From contig JAJEEK010000054.1 in the NCBI GenBank assembly GCA_022821065.1, positions 1 to 51,615 of the forward strand: a DNA stretch of 51,615 bases, in the 5' to 3' direction. Positions 16,564-25,655 of the stretch are shown one piece after another. Position numbers and translations under genes: made by a program. Positions within the stretch are counted from its first letter, which is position 1; each line of letters starts with the position of its first letter. The notes under the pieces were generated by a model, which worked only from the letters and a program-made list of their open reading frames with translations, searched no databases and was not told the origin of the DNA. The DNA is from Candidatus Poribacteria bacterium. GTDB taxonomy: Bacteria > Poribacteria > WGA-4E > WGA-3G.

Positions 16564-17370
16564 ATGTACATCGCTAATATGAAGCTTTTCTATAGCATCA
16601 GAGGGTTCTCAGTTGTGTTCGCGACGTTGCTCTTATTCGCGAACCCGTTTGTCGATGCAGCGGTCGATAAAAACACCGTCGCTATTTGGCTTTTTGAGGA
16701 AGGAAACGGAAGGATTGTGAGAGACGCGTCCGGGAATGGACACGATGGAAACTTCAAAGGAAACCCGAAGTGGGTAAAGGCAAAATTCGGAACTGGGTTG
16801 GAATTCCCCGGCGATGCCGGCGGCTATGTCGTCGTAGATTCTACCAAAAAACTGGAACTGGAAACGCTAACCATCGAACTATGGGCCAAGGTGGAAGAAA
16901 ATACCGGTAAATGGCAAGGGATGGTCTGCAAGCAACAGGCAGGATGTACCAACCGAAACTACGGTATCTGGGTCCATGTGGATAAAAGCACTTTCCACGC
17001 GCAGATCGGCGCAAATGGCGCGTGCGCATTCAGTATAGATGGCACAAGTGACATTACAGACAATAAGTGGCATCATCTCGCCTTTACTTATGATGGCAAG
17101 ATGGGACGACTTTACGTTGATGGCGATTTGGAGACCCAGGCACCCAACGCGCAGTCCTTTCAGAGCAACGACCCAATCACAATCGGCGTACCGAACCTTG
17201 ATAACGCAAACGGATTAAAAGGCACCATTGATGAGATACGCATCTCCAACGTCGCACGAACGGAAAAGGAAGTCCAAGAGGCGATGGATGTCGGGTTAGC
17301 GCAAATCCTCAGCGTTGAACCCGGCGGAAAACTCGCAACACGTTGGGGATACCTCAAGGTTGTACCATAG
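16564..17370 (+). CDS. Secreted LamG/concanavalin-like domain protein
   Basis: A 268-residue protein with an N-terminal signal peptide (hydrophobic core about 12-28, ending near VDAA). It carries one LamG-like jelly-roll domain, about residues 38-245. Telltale strands are VAIWLFEEGNGRIVRDASGN, LTIELWAKV, NKWHHLAFTYDGKMGRLYVDG and GTIDEIRISNVAR. The domain usually binds carbohydrate or protein ligands; no catalytic domain accompanies it. The end (WGYLKVV) is short and ordinary. ATG 16564 follows AAGGAGG. The gene stands alone between the divergent oxidoreductase unit and the hydrolase array. Confidence 0.88.
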   Translation: MYIANMKLFYSIRGFSVVFATLLLFANPFVDAAVDKNTVAIWLFEEGNGRIVRDASGNGHDGNFKGNPKWVKAKFGTGLEFPGDAGGYVVVDSTKKLELETLTIELWAKVEENTGKWQGMVCKQQAGCTNRNYGIWVHVDKSTFHAQIGANGACAFSIDGTSDITDNKWHHLAFTYDGKMGRLYVDGDLETQAPNAQSFQSNDPITIGVPNLDNANGLKGTIDEIRISNVARTEKEVQEAMDVGLAQILSVEPGGKLATRWGYLKVVP

Positions 17371-17480
17371 GTTTTCGGTTATCAGTTAACGGTTTTCGGT
17401 TAAGAGCCCCTTTGTGGCAGGGACACAATCTATAACTGCCACAAGAATCCTCTTAACCGAGTACCGAAAACCGAAAGGTT
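17371..17480. repeat. Stem-loop repeat with GGTTTTCGGTTAAGAG arms
   Basis: The left arm GGTTTTCGGTTAAGAG (17391-17406) is mirrored by CTCTTAACCG and CCGAAAACC (17450-17472). An inner pair, TTGTGGCAG (17412-17420) and CTGCCACAA (17436-17444), completes a long nested hairpin. A related element precedes the next hydrolase gene (18727-18835), so it was either duplicated with the gene or inserted twice. Confidence 0.65.
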
Positions 17481-17521
17481 TGTAAAAAAATCCGTACTGA
17501 CAACCATTAAAGGAGAAGCGA

Positions 17522-18724
17522 TTGGAAAAATTAGCGTATATATCTTTACTGCTCTTCTGGACGACAGCATTCGCATTCGGACAAGGACTTCCAATAACGG
17601 TACCCGAAAAGGTCGGTGTCTCTGCTGAGCGTCTTGAACGTATCCGACCCGTCATGCAAGGCTACATTGATAAAGGAAACCTACCCGGACTCCTGACAGC
17701 CGTCGCACGACGCGGAAAAATTGTCCATTTTGAAACCATCGGTATGCGAGATGTTGAAAATAAAAAACCCGTCAAACCCGATACTATCTTCCGTATCTAC
17801 TCCATGTCGAAACCGATCACCAGCATTGCTGTGATGATACTCTATGAAGAAGGACATTTTCAACTCGGCACACCTGTCTCCAGGTTTATCCCTGAATTTG
17901 AAAACATGAAAGTCTACAACGAGGATCAGACAGAGATCTTTGATGCGAAGAAGAAGATAACTATCAAGCACCTCCTCACGCATACCGCTGGGTTAACTTA
18001 CGGTGGCGGTAATAAACCGATTGATGAACACTATAGAGAAGCAAATATTTTTGAATCCGGATCAACACTCGCCGATATGGTCAAAAAACTCGGCGAAATC
18101 CCACTCGCACATGAACCGGGTGAAAAATGGACCTATGGTGTCTCTACTGATGTACTCGGCTACCTTATAGAGGTAATTTCTGGAATGTCGTTTGAAGAAT
18201 TCCTTCAGGCACGCCTTTTCGTACCGCTTGGCATGATAGACACCGGATTTTCGGTACCACCGGAGAAACGCGATAGGTTAGCGGCAGCGTACGGACCTAC
18301 TGACGAGAATGGACTCATACGAGTTGATAAACCAGCACTCGCAATCGATGAATTCACCTTTTTCCCATCGGGTGGTGGTGGACTTCTCTCAACCGCCGCA
18401 GATTACATGCGATTTTCGCAGATGCTACTCAACGGTGGTGAACTTGATGATGTCCGGATATTAGGAAAAAAGACGGTGGAACTCATACGTTATCCACATC
18501 ATGACAATTGGTTTGGACTCGGCTTCAGTATTGTTACGCGTAAAAATCCGCCAGATACCTTAGATTCCGTTGGAAATTTCAGTTGGGCGGGTGCCGCCGC
18601 TACCGTTTTCTGGATTGACCCACAGGAGGAATTGGTCGGTTTGGTAATGACACAACTTTTCGGTAACCGCTATCCTTTCCAGCAACAATTTCAAGTCCTA
18701 ACTTATCAGGCACTCACGGAATAG
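17522..18724 (+). CDS. Beta-lactamase-family serine hydrolase 1, secreted
   Basis: A 400-residue protein of the class C beta-lactamase/esterase (serine hydrolase) family. A signal peptide covers about residues 1-20. The nucleophile motif is S94-M-S-K97 in IYSMSKPITS. Tyr205 in WTYGVSTDVLG is the candidate base, HTAG follows the strand before it, and PSGGGGLLST is the third active-site strand replacing KTG. The start is TTG at 17522, supported by AAAGGAG just upstream. It is the first of four tandem paralogs (to 22626). Most environmental members are esterases or peptidases rather than drug-resistance enzymes, and nothing here points to antibiotics. Confidence 0.92.
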   Translation: MEKLAYISLLLFWTTAFAFGQGLPITVPEKVGVSAERLERIRPVMQGYIDKGNLPGLLTAVARRGKIVHFETIGMRDVENKKPVKPDTIFRIYSMSKPITSIAVMILYEEGHFQLGTPVSRFIPEFENMKVYNEDQTEIFDAKKKITIKHLLTHTAGLTYGGGNKPIDEHYREANIFESGSTLADMVKKLGEIPLAHEPGEKWTYGVSTDVLGYLIEVISGMSFEEFLQARLFVPLGMIDTGFSVPPEKRDRLAAAYGPTDENGLIRVDKPALAIDEFTFFPSGGGGLLSTAADYMRFSQMLLNGGELDDVRILGKKTVELIRYPHHDNWFGLGFSIVTRKNPPDTLDSVGNFSWAGAAATVFWIDPQEELVGLVMTQLFGNRYPFQQQFQVLTYQALTE

Positions 18725-18726
18725 TG

Positions 18727-18835
18727 GTACTCGGTACTCAGTTTTCGGTTTTCGGTTAATACGTTGTGGCAGTTATGTTCTCTGTTACCGCCACAGTCTA
18801 CCTCTTTAACCGAGTACTGACACCGAAAGGTTTTT
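18727..18835. repeat. Stem-loop repeat, second copy before hydrolase 2
   Basis: GGTTTTCGGTTAA on the left and TTTAACCGAGTACTGACACCG on the right frame an inner GTGGCAG/CGCCAC pair, the same layout as 17371-17480. The following bases (GACAACCATTAAAGGAG) are also shared with the leader of hydrolase 1. Confidence 0.6.
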
Positions 18836-18876
18836 TCGCAGAAAAACCGTACCGACAACCATTAAAGGAGAAAAGA

Positions 18877-20139
18877 TTGAGAAAATTTACGTGTGTCTGC
18901 TTACTACTTTTCTGCCTCACTATACTCGGATGTGGGTTGACCAATATCACATCCAAGAACAGCACACCAACAAAACCAGAGAAGGATGTCGAAAGTTACG
19001 GACTTCCGATCGCAACACCTGAAGATGTCGGTGTTTCTACCAAACGCCTGAAGCGCATCCGCACGCTCCTACAAGGTTACGTCAATTCAGGACAGCTCCC
19101 GGGGTTTCTGACGGTCGTGGCACGACGCGGAAAAATCGTCCATTTTGAAACCATCGGTATGCAAGATGTTGAGAATAGCAAACCTGTTGAACCGGATACG
19201 ATATTCCGTATCTACTCTATGTCAAAACCCATTACGAGTGTCGCTGTCATGATGCTTTATGAGGAGGGACATTTTCAACTCGGCACTCCCGTCTCTCAGT
19301 TTATCCCCGAATTTGAGAACATGAAGGTCTACAATGAAGACCAAACAGAGGTCTTAGACGCAAAAAGAAAAATAACCGTCAAGCATCTCCTCACGCATAC
19401 TGCCGGATTCACTTACGGTTGGGGCAATAAACCTGTCGATGCACGCTATAGGGAGGCAAATATCCGTGAACCCGGATCAACATTAGTGGATATGGTCGAA
19501 AAACTTAGCAAAATTCCGCTCGTCCACGAACCGGGCGAAAGGTGGACCTATAGTGTCTCTACCGATGTCCTCGGCTACTTTGTGGAAGTCGTTTCGGGGA
19601 TGCCGTTTGAAGAATTCCTCCAGACGCGAATCTTCGGCCCCCTCGGCATGGTAGACACGGCGTTTTCGGTGCCATCGGAGAAGGTAGACAGGTTCGCAGC
19701 ACTCTATAGACCTACTAAAGAGAATGGACTTGAGCGGACACGACGGCCAGCACTCGAAGTTGATGAATACACTTTTTTCCCATCAGGTGGTGGCGGCCTC
19801 GTCTCAACCGCCGCAGATTACATGCGATTTTCGCAGATGCTACTCAACGGCGGCGAACTTGACGGTGTCCGTATATTGGGTAAAAAGACGGTGGAATTGA
19901 TGCGCTACCCGCATCACAACAATCGGTTCGGACTCGGTTTTAGGGTTATTACAGACGAAAATCCGCCGAACATCTTGGAGTCCATAGGCAGTTTCAGTTG
20001 GGGCGGTGCCGCTGCGACCACCTTCTGGATTGATCCACAAGAGGAATTGGTCGCTGTACTCATGACGCAACTTCTCAATAACCGATACCCGTTCCACCAG
20101 CAATTTAAAGTGCTAACCTATCAAGCACTCACGGAGTAA
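18877..20139 (+). CDS. Beta-lactamase-family serine hydrolase 2, lipoprotein
   Basis: About 420 residues, starting at TTG 18877 behind AAAGGAG. In-frame codons upstream run through the repeat and are not used. The N-terminus is a lipoprotein signal with lipobox ILGC. The catalytic domain is closely similar to hydrolase 1: IYSMSKPITS with SxxK, WTYSVSTDVLG with the tyrosine, and FPSGGGGLVST. It is probably membrane-anchored, whereas its sister is free in the periplasm. Hydrolases 1 and 2 are closer to each other (SMSK type, exported) than to 3 and 4. Confidence 0.92.
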   Translation: MRKFTCVCLLLFCLTILGCGLTNITSKNSTPTKPEKDVESYGLPIATPEDVGVSTKRLKRIRTLLQGYVNSGQLPGFLTVVARRGKIVHFETIGMQDVENSKPVEPDTIFRIYSMSKPITSVAVMMLYEEGHFQLGTPVSQFIPEFENMKVYNEDQTEVLDAKRKITVKHLLTHTAGFTYGWGNKPVDARYREANIREPGSTLVDMVEKLSKIPLVHEPGERWTYSVSTDVLGYFVEVVSGMPFEEFLQTRIFGPLGMVDTAFSVPSEKVDRFAALYRPTKENGLERTRRPALEVDEYTFFPSGGGGLVSTAADYMRFSQMLLNGGELDGVRILGKKTVELMRYPHHNNRFGLGFRVITDENPPNILESIGSFSWGGAAATTFWIDPQEELVAVLMTQLLNNRYPFHQQFKVLTYQALTE

Positions 20140-20144
20140 TAATA

Positions 20145-20235
20145 GCCATCGGAAACCATCGGCTGTTAGCAAATCAAGCTAAGAGATTTCTGGTGAACGA
20201 ACACTCTCATGCTGATGGCTGATGGCTGACAGCCA
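20145..20235. repeat. Stem-loop repeat of the GCTGATGGCTGA type
   Basis: AGCCATCGGAAACCATCGGCTG on the left is mirrored by GCTGATGGCTGATGGCTGA on the right, with inner AAGAG/CTCTC arms. This resembles the 94-bp insertion in the kinase gene at 34573 and belongs to the same broad family. Confidence 0.55.
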
Positions 20236-20253
20236 TATTATAGGAGATATTTA

Positions 20254-21438
20254 ATGGCAATATATGATGGGCTGCCGCGAGCAGTCCCTGAAGATATGGG
20301 CATGTCAACCTCGCGGTTAAGGCGTATGACTCCGGTCATGCAAGGCTATGTTGACAACGGAAAAATTCCGGGCGCATTGACAATGATCGCACGTGGCGGC
20401 AGACTCGTCCATTTTGAAAAATTCGGCATGCAGGATATCGCCACCGCTAAACCGGTAGACTTTGACACCATCTTCCGCCTCTACTCGATGACGAAACCGA
20501 TTACCAGCGTCGCTGTGATGATGCTCTACGAAGAGGGACATTTTCAACTTACCACACCCATCTCCGAATTCGTTCCCGCTTTCAAAGATATGAAGGTTTA
20601 CACGAGAGATGGTAAGGCTATTGTTGACGCGGAACGCGAAGGCACAATAAAACATCTGCTAACACATACCACCGGACTTATCTATGACAGCGATACAGAT
20701 GACCACCCAATTGATCAGCAGTATGAGGATGCCGATCTCTACGGTGGTGACCTCGCGAACATGATAGAAAAACTCGGAAATATCCCGCTCATTCATCAAC
20801 CCGGCAGCGCATGGAAATACGGTATGTCTACCGATGTACTCGGCTACCTCGTAGAGATCGTATCAGGGATGCCGTTTGCAACGTTTTTGAGGACTCGGAT
20901 TTTTGAGCCGTTGCGTATGCACGATACCGGTTTTTCAGTACGGGTTGAAAATGCTGATCGGTATTCAAAAATATATAACTACGTCAAGGGCAGTGGACTT
21001 AAACAAATTGAGAAGGTTCATGCCGCAACTGGACCCCTAAGTTTTTTTCACTCTGGTGGTGGCGGACTACAATCAACTGCCGCGGATTATCTCCGTTTCT
21101 GTCAAATGGTGCTCAACGACGGTGAACTTGATGGCGTACGGCTCCTCGGAAGAAAAACCGCCGAACTCATCAAGATGAGCCACGTGCCGCCCGATTGGCT
21201 AGCACCAGAGAGAACAGGGACCGGGTTCGGACTTGGGTTTTCTGTCATCACAGATGTCGCTGATACAAGCAGCATCGGTTCTGTAGGCACTTGCAGTTGG
21301 GGAGGGATGGCAAGCACCACATTTTGGATTGATCCGGTTGAAGAATTGATCGCCATTCTGATGACGCAAGTGGTTAATGTCGATTGTCCGTTCCACGCCC
21401 AATTTCGTACGCTAACGTATCAAGCACTTATTGAATAG
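20254..21438 (+). CDS. Beta-lactamase-family serine hydrolase 3, no export signal
   Basis: A 394-residue paralog that starts directly with the domain (MAIYDGLPRAVPEDMGMS) and has no signal peptide, so it is predicted to be cytoplasmic. Active-site motifs are LYSMTKPITS (SxxK), HTTG, WKYGMSTDVLG (tyrosine) and FHSGGGGLQST. TAGGAG precedes ATG 20254. It differs from the first pair by SMTK instead of SMSK and by an HSGGGG third motif, marking a second sub-branch together with hydrolase 4. Substrate unknown. Confidence 0.92.
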   Translation: MAIYDGLPRAVPEDMGMSTSRLRRMTPVMQGYVDNGKIPGALTMIARGGRLVHFEKFGMQDIATAKPVDFDTIFRLYSMTKPITSVAVMMLYEEGHFQLTTPISEFVPAFKDMKVYTRDGKAIVDAEREGTIKHLLTHTTGLIYDSDTDDHPIDQQYEDADLYGGDLANMIEKLGNIPLIHQPGSAWKYGMSTDVLGYLVEIVSGMPFATFLRTRIFEPLRMHDTGFSVRVENADRYSKIYNYVKGSGLKQIEKVHAATGPLSFFHSGGGGLQSTAADYLRFCQMVLNDGELDGVRLLGRKTAELIKMSHVPPDWLAPERTGTGFGLGFSVITDVADTSSIGSVGTCSWGGMASTTFWIDPVEELIAILMTQVVNVDCPFHAQFRTLTYQALIE

Positions 21439-21447
21439 GAGTTTTTA

Positions 21448-22626
21448 ATGACATTATACGAAGGATTACCGCGAGCTGTACCAGAGGATGTCGGCATGTC
21501 GACTGCGCGGTTAGAACGCATTACACCTGTCATGCAACGCTGGGTTGACGACGGGAAAATTCCGTGTGCATTAACAATGATCGCACGTGAAGGCAGGCTC
21601 GTCCATTTTGAAAAATTCGGCACGCAAGATGTCGCCACTGCGAAACCCGTTGCGTTTGATACAATCTTCCGTATCTACTCAATGACGAAACCGATTACCA
21701 GCATCGCCGTGATGATGCTCTACGAAGAAGGACATTTTCAACTCGGTACACCGGTGTCCGAATTTATTCCTGCTTTCAAAGATATGCAGGTCTATACGGA
21801 GGATGGCAATGCTATTGTTGATGCTGAACGGGAGATGACAATAAAGCATCTGCTCACACATACCTCTGGACTCATCTATGGCGGCGATTGGGAACATCCA
21901 ATCAACGAACGGTATAATGAAGCAGATTTCTACGGCGGCGACCTCGCACACATGGCACAAGAACTCGGAAATATCCCGCTCCTTCACCATCCAGGGGATG
22001 CGTGGAACTACGGTATGTCTACCGATGTGCTCGGCTACCTTGTAGAAGTCGTATCTGGAATGCCCTTTGAGGCGTTTTTGAAAACCCGAATTTTAAATCC
22101 ATTGGGTATGCATGATACCGCATTCTCGGTACCACAAGAAAAGGCGGATCGCTACGCAACGTTGTATGAACCTTCAGAAGATGGCGGTATTCAGGTAATT
22201 GAAAGAGCACCTGTTTCCAGCGGACCCTTAAGTTTCCACCACTCCGGTGGTGCCGGACTACAATCGACCGCTGCCGATTACCTCCGATTCTGTCAGATGT
22301 TGCTCAACGAGGGCGAACTTGATGGCGTACGCCTGCTCGGAAACAAAACCGTTGAACTTATCAGGATGAATCATATCTCTGACGACTGGCAACCACTCGA
22401 AAGAACCGGATGCGGGTTCGGACTCGGGTTCGCTGTCGTTACAAATGTCGCCGATACGCACAGCCTCGGTTCTTTAGGCACTTACAATTGGGGCGGTCTC
22501 GCAAGCACTGCATTTTGGATCGATCCTGTGGAAGATTTAATTGGCATTCTGATGACGCAGTTAATCGGTGATTCACCATTTCACCCCCAATTCCGAGTCC
22601 TCGCCTATCAGGCAATTACGGATTAG
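21448..22626 (+). CDS. Beta-lactamase-family serine hydrolase 4, no export signal
   Basis: A 392-residue protein, 9 bases downstream of hydrolase 3 and clearly its recent duplicate (MTLYEGLPRAVPEDVGMS at the start). Motifs are IYSMTKPITS, HTSG, WNYGMSTDVLG and HHSGGAGLQST. No signal peptide. TAGGAG, next to the stop of the previous gene, serves ATG 21448, so 3 and 4 form an operon. A cytoplasmic esterase or amidase role is plausible; the reason for keeping four copies side by side is unknown. Confidence 0.92.
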   Translation: MTLYEGLPRAVPEDVGMSTARLERITPVMQRWVDDGKIPCALTMIAREGRLVHFEKFGTQDVATAKPVAFDTIFRIYSMTKPITSIAVMMLYEEGHFQLGTPVSEFIPAFKDMQVYTEDGNAIVDAEREMTIKHLLTHTSGLIYGGDWEHPINERYNEADFYGGDLAHMAQELGNIPLLHHPGDAWNYGMSTDVLGYLVEVVSGMPFEAFLKTRILNPLGMHDTAFSVPQEKADRYATLYEPSEDGGIQVIERAPVSSGPLSFHHSGGAGLQSTAADYLRFCQMLLNEGELDGVRLLGNKTVELIRMNHISDDWQPLERTGCGFGLGFAVVTNVADTHSLGSLGTYNWGGLASTAFWIDPVEDLIGILMTQLIGDSPFHPQFRVLAYQAITD

Positions 22627-22657
22627 TGCTATCACAGCGCGCTGAATAGTTTCGTAG

Positions 22658-22675
22658 GTTGGGGTGAAACCCAAC
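22658..22675. repeat. Short GTTGGG hairpin
   Basis: GTTGGG and CCCAAC arms with a six-base loop, next to GTAG. It is a short relative of the GTTGGGTT/AAACCCAAC hairpins at 42598, 42677 and 45241. It lies in the leader of the ABC transporter ATPase gene. Confidence 0.55.
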
Positions 22676-22702
22676 GCCTCCATTAATTTTAGGAATCAAA
22701 CC

Positions 22703-23626
22703 GTGAATCTTCTTCAACTCGAAAATGTTTATAAACGCTTCGGTGACTTCACCGCTGTATCGAATATCTCCTTTAGCATTGAAAAGGGAAGTGTATACGG
22801 ACTCTTGGGGCCCAACGGTGCCGGGAAGACCACTACACTCCGCATGATAATGGATATTATTGCGCCGGATGCAGGCAGCATTACGTTCAGTGGTAATCGG
22901 CAGGCCCGAGATTTTTTAGATCAGATTGGGTATCTACCAGAGGAACGTGGTTTGTACCGAAAAATGAAGGTGCAAGATGTCATCCTTTTTATTGCCCAAT
23001 TAAAAGGCTTATACAAACAGCAAGCACTCACGGAAATTGAGAAGTGGTTAGAGAAAATGCAGCTATCGGAATGGGGAAACAAGCGGATTGATGAACTCTC
23101 AAAGGGAATGGCACAGAAAATTCAATTCATTACGACGGTCATTCACAAACCGGAGTTGATTATCCTTGATGAACCTTTTTCCGGGCTGGACCCGATTAAC
23201 ATGACACTCCTCAAAGATTTGATGCTTGAACTGCGTGAGGACGGCAGCACAATTATCTTTTCTACCCATGTGATGGAACAGGTAGAGAAACTCTGTGATC
23301 GTATCTGTCTCATTCATCAAGGCGAAGTGTTGATTGAAGATGAACTGCGTACAGTCAAACGTGCATTCGGCAAAAATTCCGTTGAGATTGAATACATAGG
23401 CAGTCTTGAACCGATCCACAATTCCGATTGGATTCAAGGGATCAACGATTTCGGGCAATATGCTGAAATCAAGTTGAAGAACCCGGAGGACTATCGTCCA
23501 TTTCTCCAAGAACTGGTTCAAAAAGGTGTTGATGTGACACGGTTTGAATTGGTAGAACCGACATTACATGAGATTTTCGTCCGGAGTGTTGAGGAACAGG
23601 GAGGAACAGTGCAAGATGCCGAGTAA
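22703..23626 (+). CDS. ABC transporter ATP-binding protein, NatA-like
   Basis: About 307 residues starting at GTG 22703, with AGGA at 22691-22694; a GTG at 22664 inside the hairpin repeat is less likely. Walker A is GPNGAGKT, the signature is LSKGMAQKIQ (variant of LSGGQ), Walker B is LIILDEPFSGLD and the switch His is in STHVME. About 85 residues follow the ATPase core, as in the NatA/EcsA-type exporters of the DrrA family. It overlaps the permease gene by 11 bases, so the two form one exporter. NatAB-type systems move sodium or small hydrophobic compounds; the cargo here is not known. Confidence 0.94.
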   Translation: MNLLQLENVYKRFGDFTAVSNISFSIEKGSVYGLLGPNGAGKTTTLRMIMDIIAPDAGSITFSGNRQARDFLDQIGYLPEERGLYRKMKVQDVILFIAQLKGLYKQQALTEIEKWLEKMQLSEWGNKRIDELSKGMAQKIQFITTVIHKPELIILDEPFSGLDPINMTLLKDLMLELREDGSTIIFSTHVMEQVEKLCDRICLIHQGEVLIEDELRTVKRAFGKNSVEIEYIGSLEPIHNSDWIQGINDFGQYAEIKLKNPEDYRPFLQELVQKGVDVTRFELVEPTLHEIFVRSVEEQGGTVQDAE

Positions 23627-24947
23627 AATTGTCACCGTCATCAAACGTGAATACATGACGCGCGTTAAATCCAAAGGGTTTGTTGCCTCTTTATTTCTCA
23701 TGCCGGTGTTGATGTGCGCTCTGGTGTTATTATCGAGTTTTCTCGCAATCATGGAAGACAAACCCAAAGAGATGAGAAAGCTCGTAGTTATTGACGAAAC
23801 GCGTGAAATCTTCACACAAATGCAAGCAGCCATCACCCGGCATCCTACCTTTCAACATAAGGGTGAACTCGTCTATGAATTTGTTGAGGAACTCGCTGCT
23901 ACGGAGGCGTCGGAGACCGCACTCCGGGAACGCGTCAACACGAAGGACATCTACGCCTATTTTGCAATCCCAAAAAATGTTTTTGCAAATGGAGAAGTCC
24001 GCTTCTACGCTAGAACAACAACAAATTTTGAGGTGCAAAGGGCACTCCGCCGTATGATTTCCGATATCGTCCGCGACAAGCGGTTTGCGGACAGCGGTTA
24101 TTCTCAACGTGAAGTTAGCCAACTCATGCGTTCCGTCAAATTCAACGCTTACGCCGTTAAGAGTAGCAAAGGAAACACCGGCGGCGCAGAAATTGAAAGT
24201 CCGATAGAGGCAGGCGCGCGGCTCGGACTCGGATATGTTCTTGTGTTTGTGCTTTACATGTTCGTCATCATCTACGCCAACTCCGTCATGCGAAGTGTGC
24301 TCGAAGAAAAAACAACCCGAATTGTCGAAGTGATTATTTCATCCATAAAACCGTATCAATTGCTACTCGGAAAACTCGTTGGTGTCTGTTCCGTCTGTTT
24401 GACGATGTTCGCTATCTGGGTGCTGTTCGGTGTGGTGTTGATTATGAACATAAACCCACTGTTGCGTATCTTTGGCATTGAGAGCTTACCGCTGCAGCTG
24501 CTCCTAATAATTGGGACTGTCAAAGCGAGTAGTGCCGAGATGCTTACCTATTTCTTTATCTACTTTATTATCGGTTTCTTTATGTATTCAACGCTTTATG
24601 CCGTGGTCGGCGCAATTTGTGGCAGTGAAGAAGAGGCGCAGCAGACTGGCGCACCGCTCGTAATGCTCATCATTGTTCCATTTGTACTAATGGTTCAATT
24701 AGTTAGAATCCCGGATTCGACGTTCAGTATCCTGCTCTCACATGTCCCGTTTTTTTCGCCGATACTTATGTTCATGCGCATCAACGTGCTAATGCCGCCT
24801 TTATGGGAAATTCTACTCAACATCTTAGTCGTCTGCGCGACTGTCGGGCTTATTATGCTTATGAGTGGAAAAATTTATCGAGTTGGGATTCTGATGTATG
24901 GCAAACGTCCCACCTTAAGACAGTTGTGGCAATGGACGCGGTATTAA
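23616..24947 (+). CDS. ABC-2 type permease, NatB-like
   Basis: A protein of about 443 residues. One helix near the N-terminus (about 20-42) is followed by a large extracytoplasmic loop of about 150 residues, then five or six helices (about 205-430). This is the ABC-2 NatB/YhaP architecture. The motif SVLEEKTTRIVEVIISS on the cytoplasmic side before the second helix block is diagnostic of this permease class. ATG 23616 follows GGAGG and overlaps the ATPase gene. Forms a half-transporter dimer with the preceding ATPase. Confidence 0.92.
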   Translation: MPSKIVTVIKREYMTRVKSKGFVASLFLMPVLMCALVLLSSFLAIMEDKPKEMRKLVVIDETREIFTQMQAAITRHPTFQHKGELVYEFVEELAATEASETALRERVNTKDIYAYFAIPKNVFANGEVRFYARTTTNFEVQRALRRMISDIVRDKRFADSGYSQREVSQLMRSVKFNAYAVKSSKGNTGGAEIESPIEAGARLGLGYVLVFVLYMFVIIYANSVMRSVLEEKTTRIVEVIISSIKPYQLLLGKLVGVCSVCLTMFAIWVLFGVVLIMNINPLLRIFGIESLPLQLLLIIGTVKASSAEMLTYFFIYFIIGFFMYSTLYAVVGAICGSEEEAQQTGAPLVMLIIVPFVLMVQLVRIPDSTFSILLSHVPFFSPILMFMRINVLMPPLWEILLNILVVCATVGLIMLMSGKIYRVGILMYGKRPTLRQLWQWTRY

Positions 24948-24986
24948 TCTTCCGAATTGATTGGAAACTTTGAAAGGAGAAACATT

Positions 24987-25601
24987 ATGCAAATCGCAGT
25001 CGTAACCGGTGAACACGGGTTTCAAGAAAAACAGTTTGACGCAGTTTTTGAGAGTATGGAAGGCGTTCAATTCGTCCGAGAAGATCTCGACGACTTTGTA
25101 GATGATCCTGAACAAAAGGATTACGATACTGTCGTCTTTTACAACTTCCATCGTCCTTATCCCACCGACCCGCAAGCCAGCGCAATTCTCGGATTAGCGG
25201 AACGCGGACAGGGCATGGTAATTCTACATCACGCGATCCTCGCGTTCCCAGAATGGGAGGCCTACTCCGAAATATGCGGGCTGGACGATCGCGGCGAATT
25301 CGACTACTATCCACGCCAAACGCTAAACGTGCAAATCGCTGATGCGACGCACCCGGTTACCGACGGGCTCACCAATTGGGAGATGGGCGACGAGACGTAT
25401 ACGATGAAATCTGCTGGCGATGATAGTGCAATTCTATTGACGGTTGATCATCCGAATAGCATGGATGTCCTCGGTTGGGCGCGTGAATACGGAGAATCCC
25501 GTGTCTTCTGCCTCCAAAGCGGACACGACGATGTCACCTTTTCTAATCCGAACTTCAGGGAGGTTCTACGGCGCGGCATTCATTGGTGTGCCAAAGCGTA
25601 G
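24987..25601 (+). CDS. ThuA-like domain protein
   Basis: A 204-residue protein with the ThuA (trehalose-utilisation-like, glutamine-amidotransferase-related) fold. Visible blocks are IAVVTGEHGFQEKQFDAVF, a central YDTVVFYNFH strand, GQGMVILHHAI, HPVTDGL and SGHDDVTFSNPNFREVLRRG at the end. Start ATG 24987 behind AAAGGAG; an upstream ATG at 24957 is unsupported. The catalytic cysteine of true amidotransferases is replaced (LHHA in place of the Cys elbow), as in the ThuA family, so a sugar-modifying or binding role is assumed rather than shown. Confidence 0.87.
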   Translation: MQIAVVTGEHGFQEKQFDAVFESMEGVQFVREDLDDFVDDPEQKDYDTVVFYNFHRPYPTDPQASAILGLAERGQGMVILHHAILAFPEWEAYSEICGLDDRGEFDYYPRQTLNVQIADATHPVTDGLTNWEMGDETYTMKSAGDDSAILLTVDHPNSMDVLGWAREYGESRVFCLQSGHDDVTFSNPNFREVLRRGIHWCAKA

Positions 25602-25655
25602 CATAAGTAAAAAATGATGAGTCTCTTCTCTTTCTATCAATCCAAAGGACTTCGG

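Noticed and set aside
17522..22626. Antibiotic-resistance cassette
   Set aside because: The hydrolases are of the broad class C/esterase family, without resistance-type context or mobile genes; a resistance role cannot be read from sequence.
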